NCBI GenBank assembly: GCA_021732745.1
Contig: JAKFUK010000001.1
Location: 508,931-572,930, forward strand
Length of the DNA stretch: 64,000 nucleotides
Source of the DNA: Nevskia sp.
Lineage (GTDB): Bacteria; Pseudomonadota; Gammaproteobacteria; Nevskiales; Nevskiaceae
Direction: 5' to 3'
The translations under genes and the position numbers were made by a program. The notes below the pieces were generated by a model. That model worked only from the letters and a program-made list of their open reading frames with translations, had not been told where the DNA came from and made no database searches. Shown in pieces: positions 63,405 to 64,000 of the stretch; the first letter of the stretch is position 1; each line of letters opens with the position of its first letter.

Positions 63405-64000
63405 TTATTTGCCGCAATTTAATTTCTCGATGGTCGCAGTATCGTTTGCTCGGATCGCTGTAATACAACTGTCGAAACGCTGTCGCGCAATTTCTAACCT
63501 TAATTCAGAGTTGATCTCACTTAGCTTATTAGTGTTATCAATGTTCCGGAAACCAAACAATTTTCCCGCTGCATCGAAATACTTAGCAATGATATCTGCT
63601 GGAATACTTGTCAGCCCTAATAATTCACTGGTCTTGACTTCTTTGTATTGCGTAAGAATTCCATTATCGAATTTCACGAGATTATCATTGTCGGCAAAGA
63701 AAGCTTTCGAGACCGGAATGAATTGGACTGGAGCATGAGACGGAGAATTAACAATAGCATCCAAAATTGTATTATTTCCTGCTGCCATTTTAGAGATAAC
63801 CTTAACTTGATAGGGCAAATCCTGTCGATAAAAATAGCCCGCCACTTGTTTATTTTCGATAATTCTACTAGTCTCGATGTCATCCAAGCTGGCAATTAGC
63901 AATGGTTTTATCGTTACCGTGAAGCCGCAAAAATCTATTGATGAAATCGAGTTAGACTTCGGTACTGGTATTAAAGTGGAGTAGTTTGGGAACACGTCGC
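63405..64000 (-). CDS. Unidentified protein, 5' end cut by window edge
   Basis: At least 196 residues; the frame stays open to the edge and the GTG at 63995 is a weak start, so the gene probably continues beyond it. The sequence includes SIDFCGFTVTIKPLL, TSRIIENKQVAGYFYRQDLP, GILTQYKEVKTSELLGL and the C-terminal FDSCITAIRANDTATIEKLN. No known domain was recognised. Base composition is far lower in GC than the rest of the window, a sign of horizontal transfer. Confidence 0.65.
   Translation of the reverse strand, partial: DVFPNYSTLIPVPKSNSISSIDFCGFTVTIKPLLIASLDDIETSRIIENKQVAGYFYRQDLPYQVKVISKMAAGNNTILDAIVNSPSHAPVQFIPVSKAFFADNDNLVKFDNGILTQYKEVKTSELLGLTSIPADIIAKYFDAAGKLFGFRNIDNTNKLSEINSELRLEIARQRFDSCITAIRANDTATIEKLNCGK

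Overview
The window is a 64 kb piece of a GC-rich gammaproteobacterial chromosome. The core gene orders (kup, dapB, dnaJ-dnaK-grpE-hrcA divergent from nadK-recN, then fur, bamE, rnfH, smpB and ssrA), a high-potential iron-sulfur protein and GTAG-type REP palindromes all fit a member of the Nevskiales/Xanthomonadales side of the class. That placement is an inference; no 16S gene is present.

Region by region. 1-3.5 kb: tightly coupled minus-strand genes (Kup potassium transporter, GNAT acetyltransferase, exported metallo-beta-lactamase-fold hydrolase, start of an exported M20 amidohydrolase). 3.5-9.4 kb: dapB and the heat-shock operon hrcA-grpE-dnaK-dnaJ, with a large palindrome between dnaK and dnaJ. 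9.4-14.6 kb: nadK, recN, fur, bamE, rnfH, smpB and tmRNA. The usual rnfH partner ratA is absent.

15.0-33.5 kb is the centre of interest: a seven-gene plus-strand operon closed by a strong terminator. Its core is a 3146-residue megasynthase (two flavin enoyl-reductase-like domains, KS, AT, five ACPs, KR, DH) whose ACPs carry the signature of polyunsaturated fatty acid synthases, and a 1627-residue partner (KS, AT, DH, phosphopantetheinyl-transferase-like tail). Around them lie two alkaline-phosphatase-superfamily enzymes, a hexapeptide acyltransferase, a free-standing ACP and a VOC protein. It reads as a secondary-lipid or polyketide synthase distinct from the canonical pfa and heterocyst glycolipid systems.

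33.5-38 kb: a secreted PA-domain protein broken by a 7-bp duplication, its small exported partner, an alpha/beta hydrolase, HiPIP and a Tat-exported dienelactone hydrolase. 38.1-44.4 kb: a compact operon of TolC, a fused PqqD-like/M50-like/HlyD membrane protein, a beta-propeller-like protein and a sulfotransferase-like protein, a candidate export system with no ABC transporter encoded in it. 44.5-50.5 kb: a vWA lipoprotein, ECF sigma factor and a probable membrane partner; then a STAS protein coupled to a GAF-PP2C-HATPase regulator, flanked by related long palindromes. 50.7-54.7 kb: cyclophilin, YegP-like protein, S1/P1 nuclease, LicC-like nucleotidyltransferase coupled to a fatty acid hydroxylase, and a secreted protein preceded by a possible leader peptide. 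54.7-60.9 kb: a Baeyer-Villiger-type monooxygenase divergent from an AraC regulator, glycogen phosphorylase and a VapBC pair. The last 3 kb differ in composition (AT-rich from about 63.2 kb) and carry an unusual subtilisin-like protease and unidentified genes, suggesting the edge of an acquired segment.
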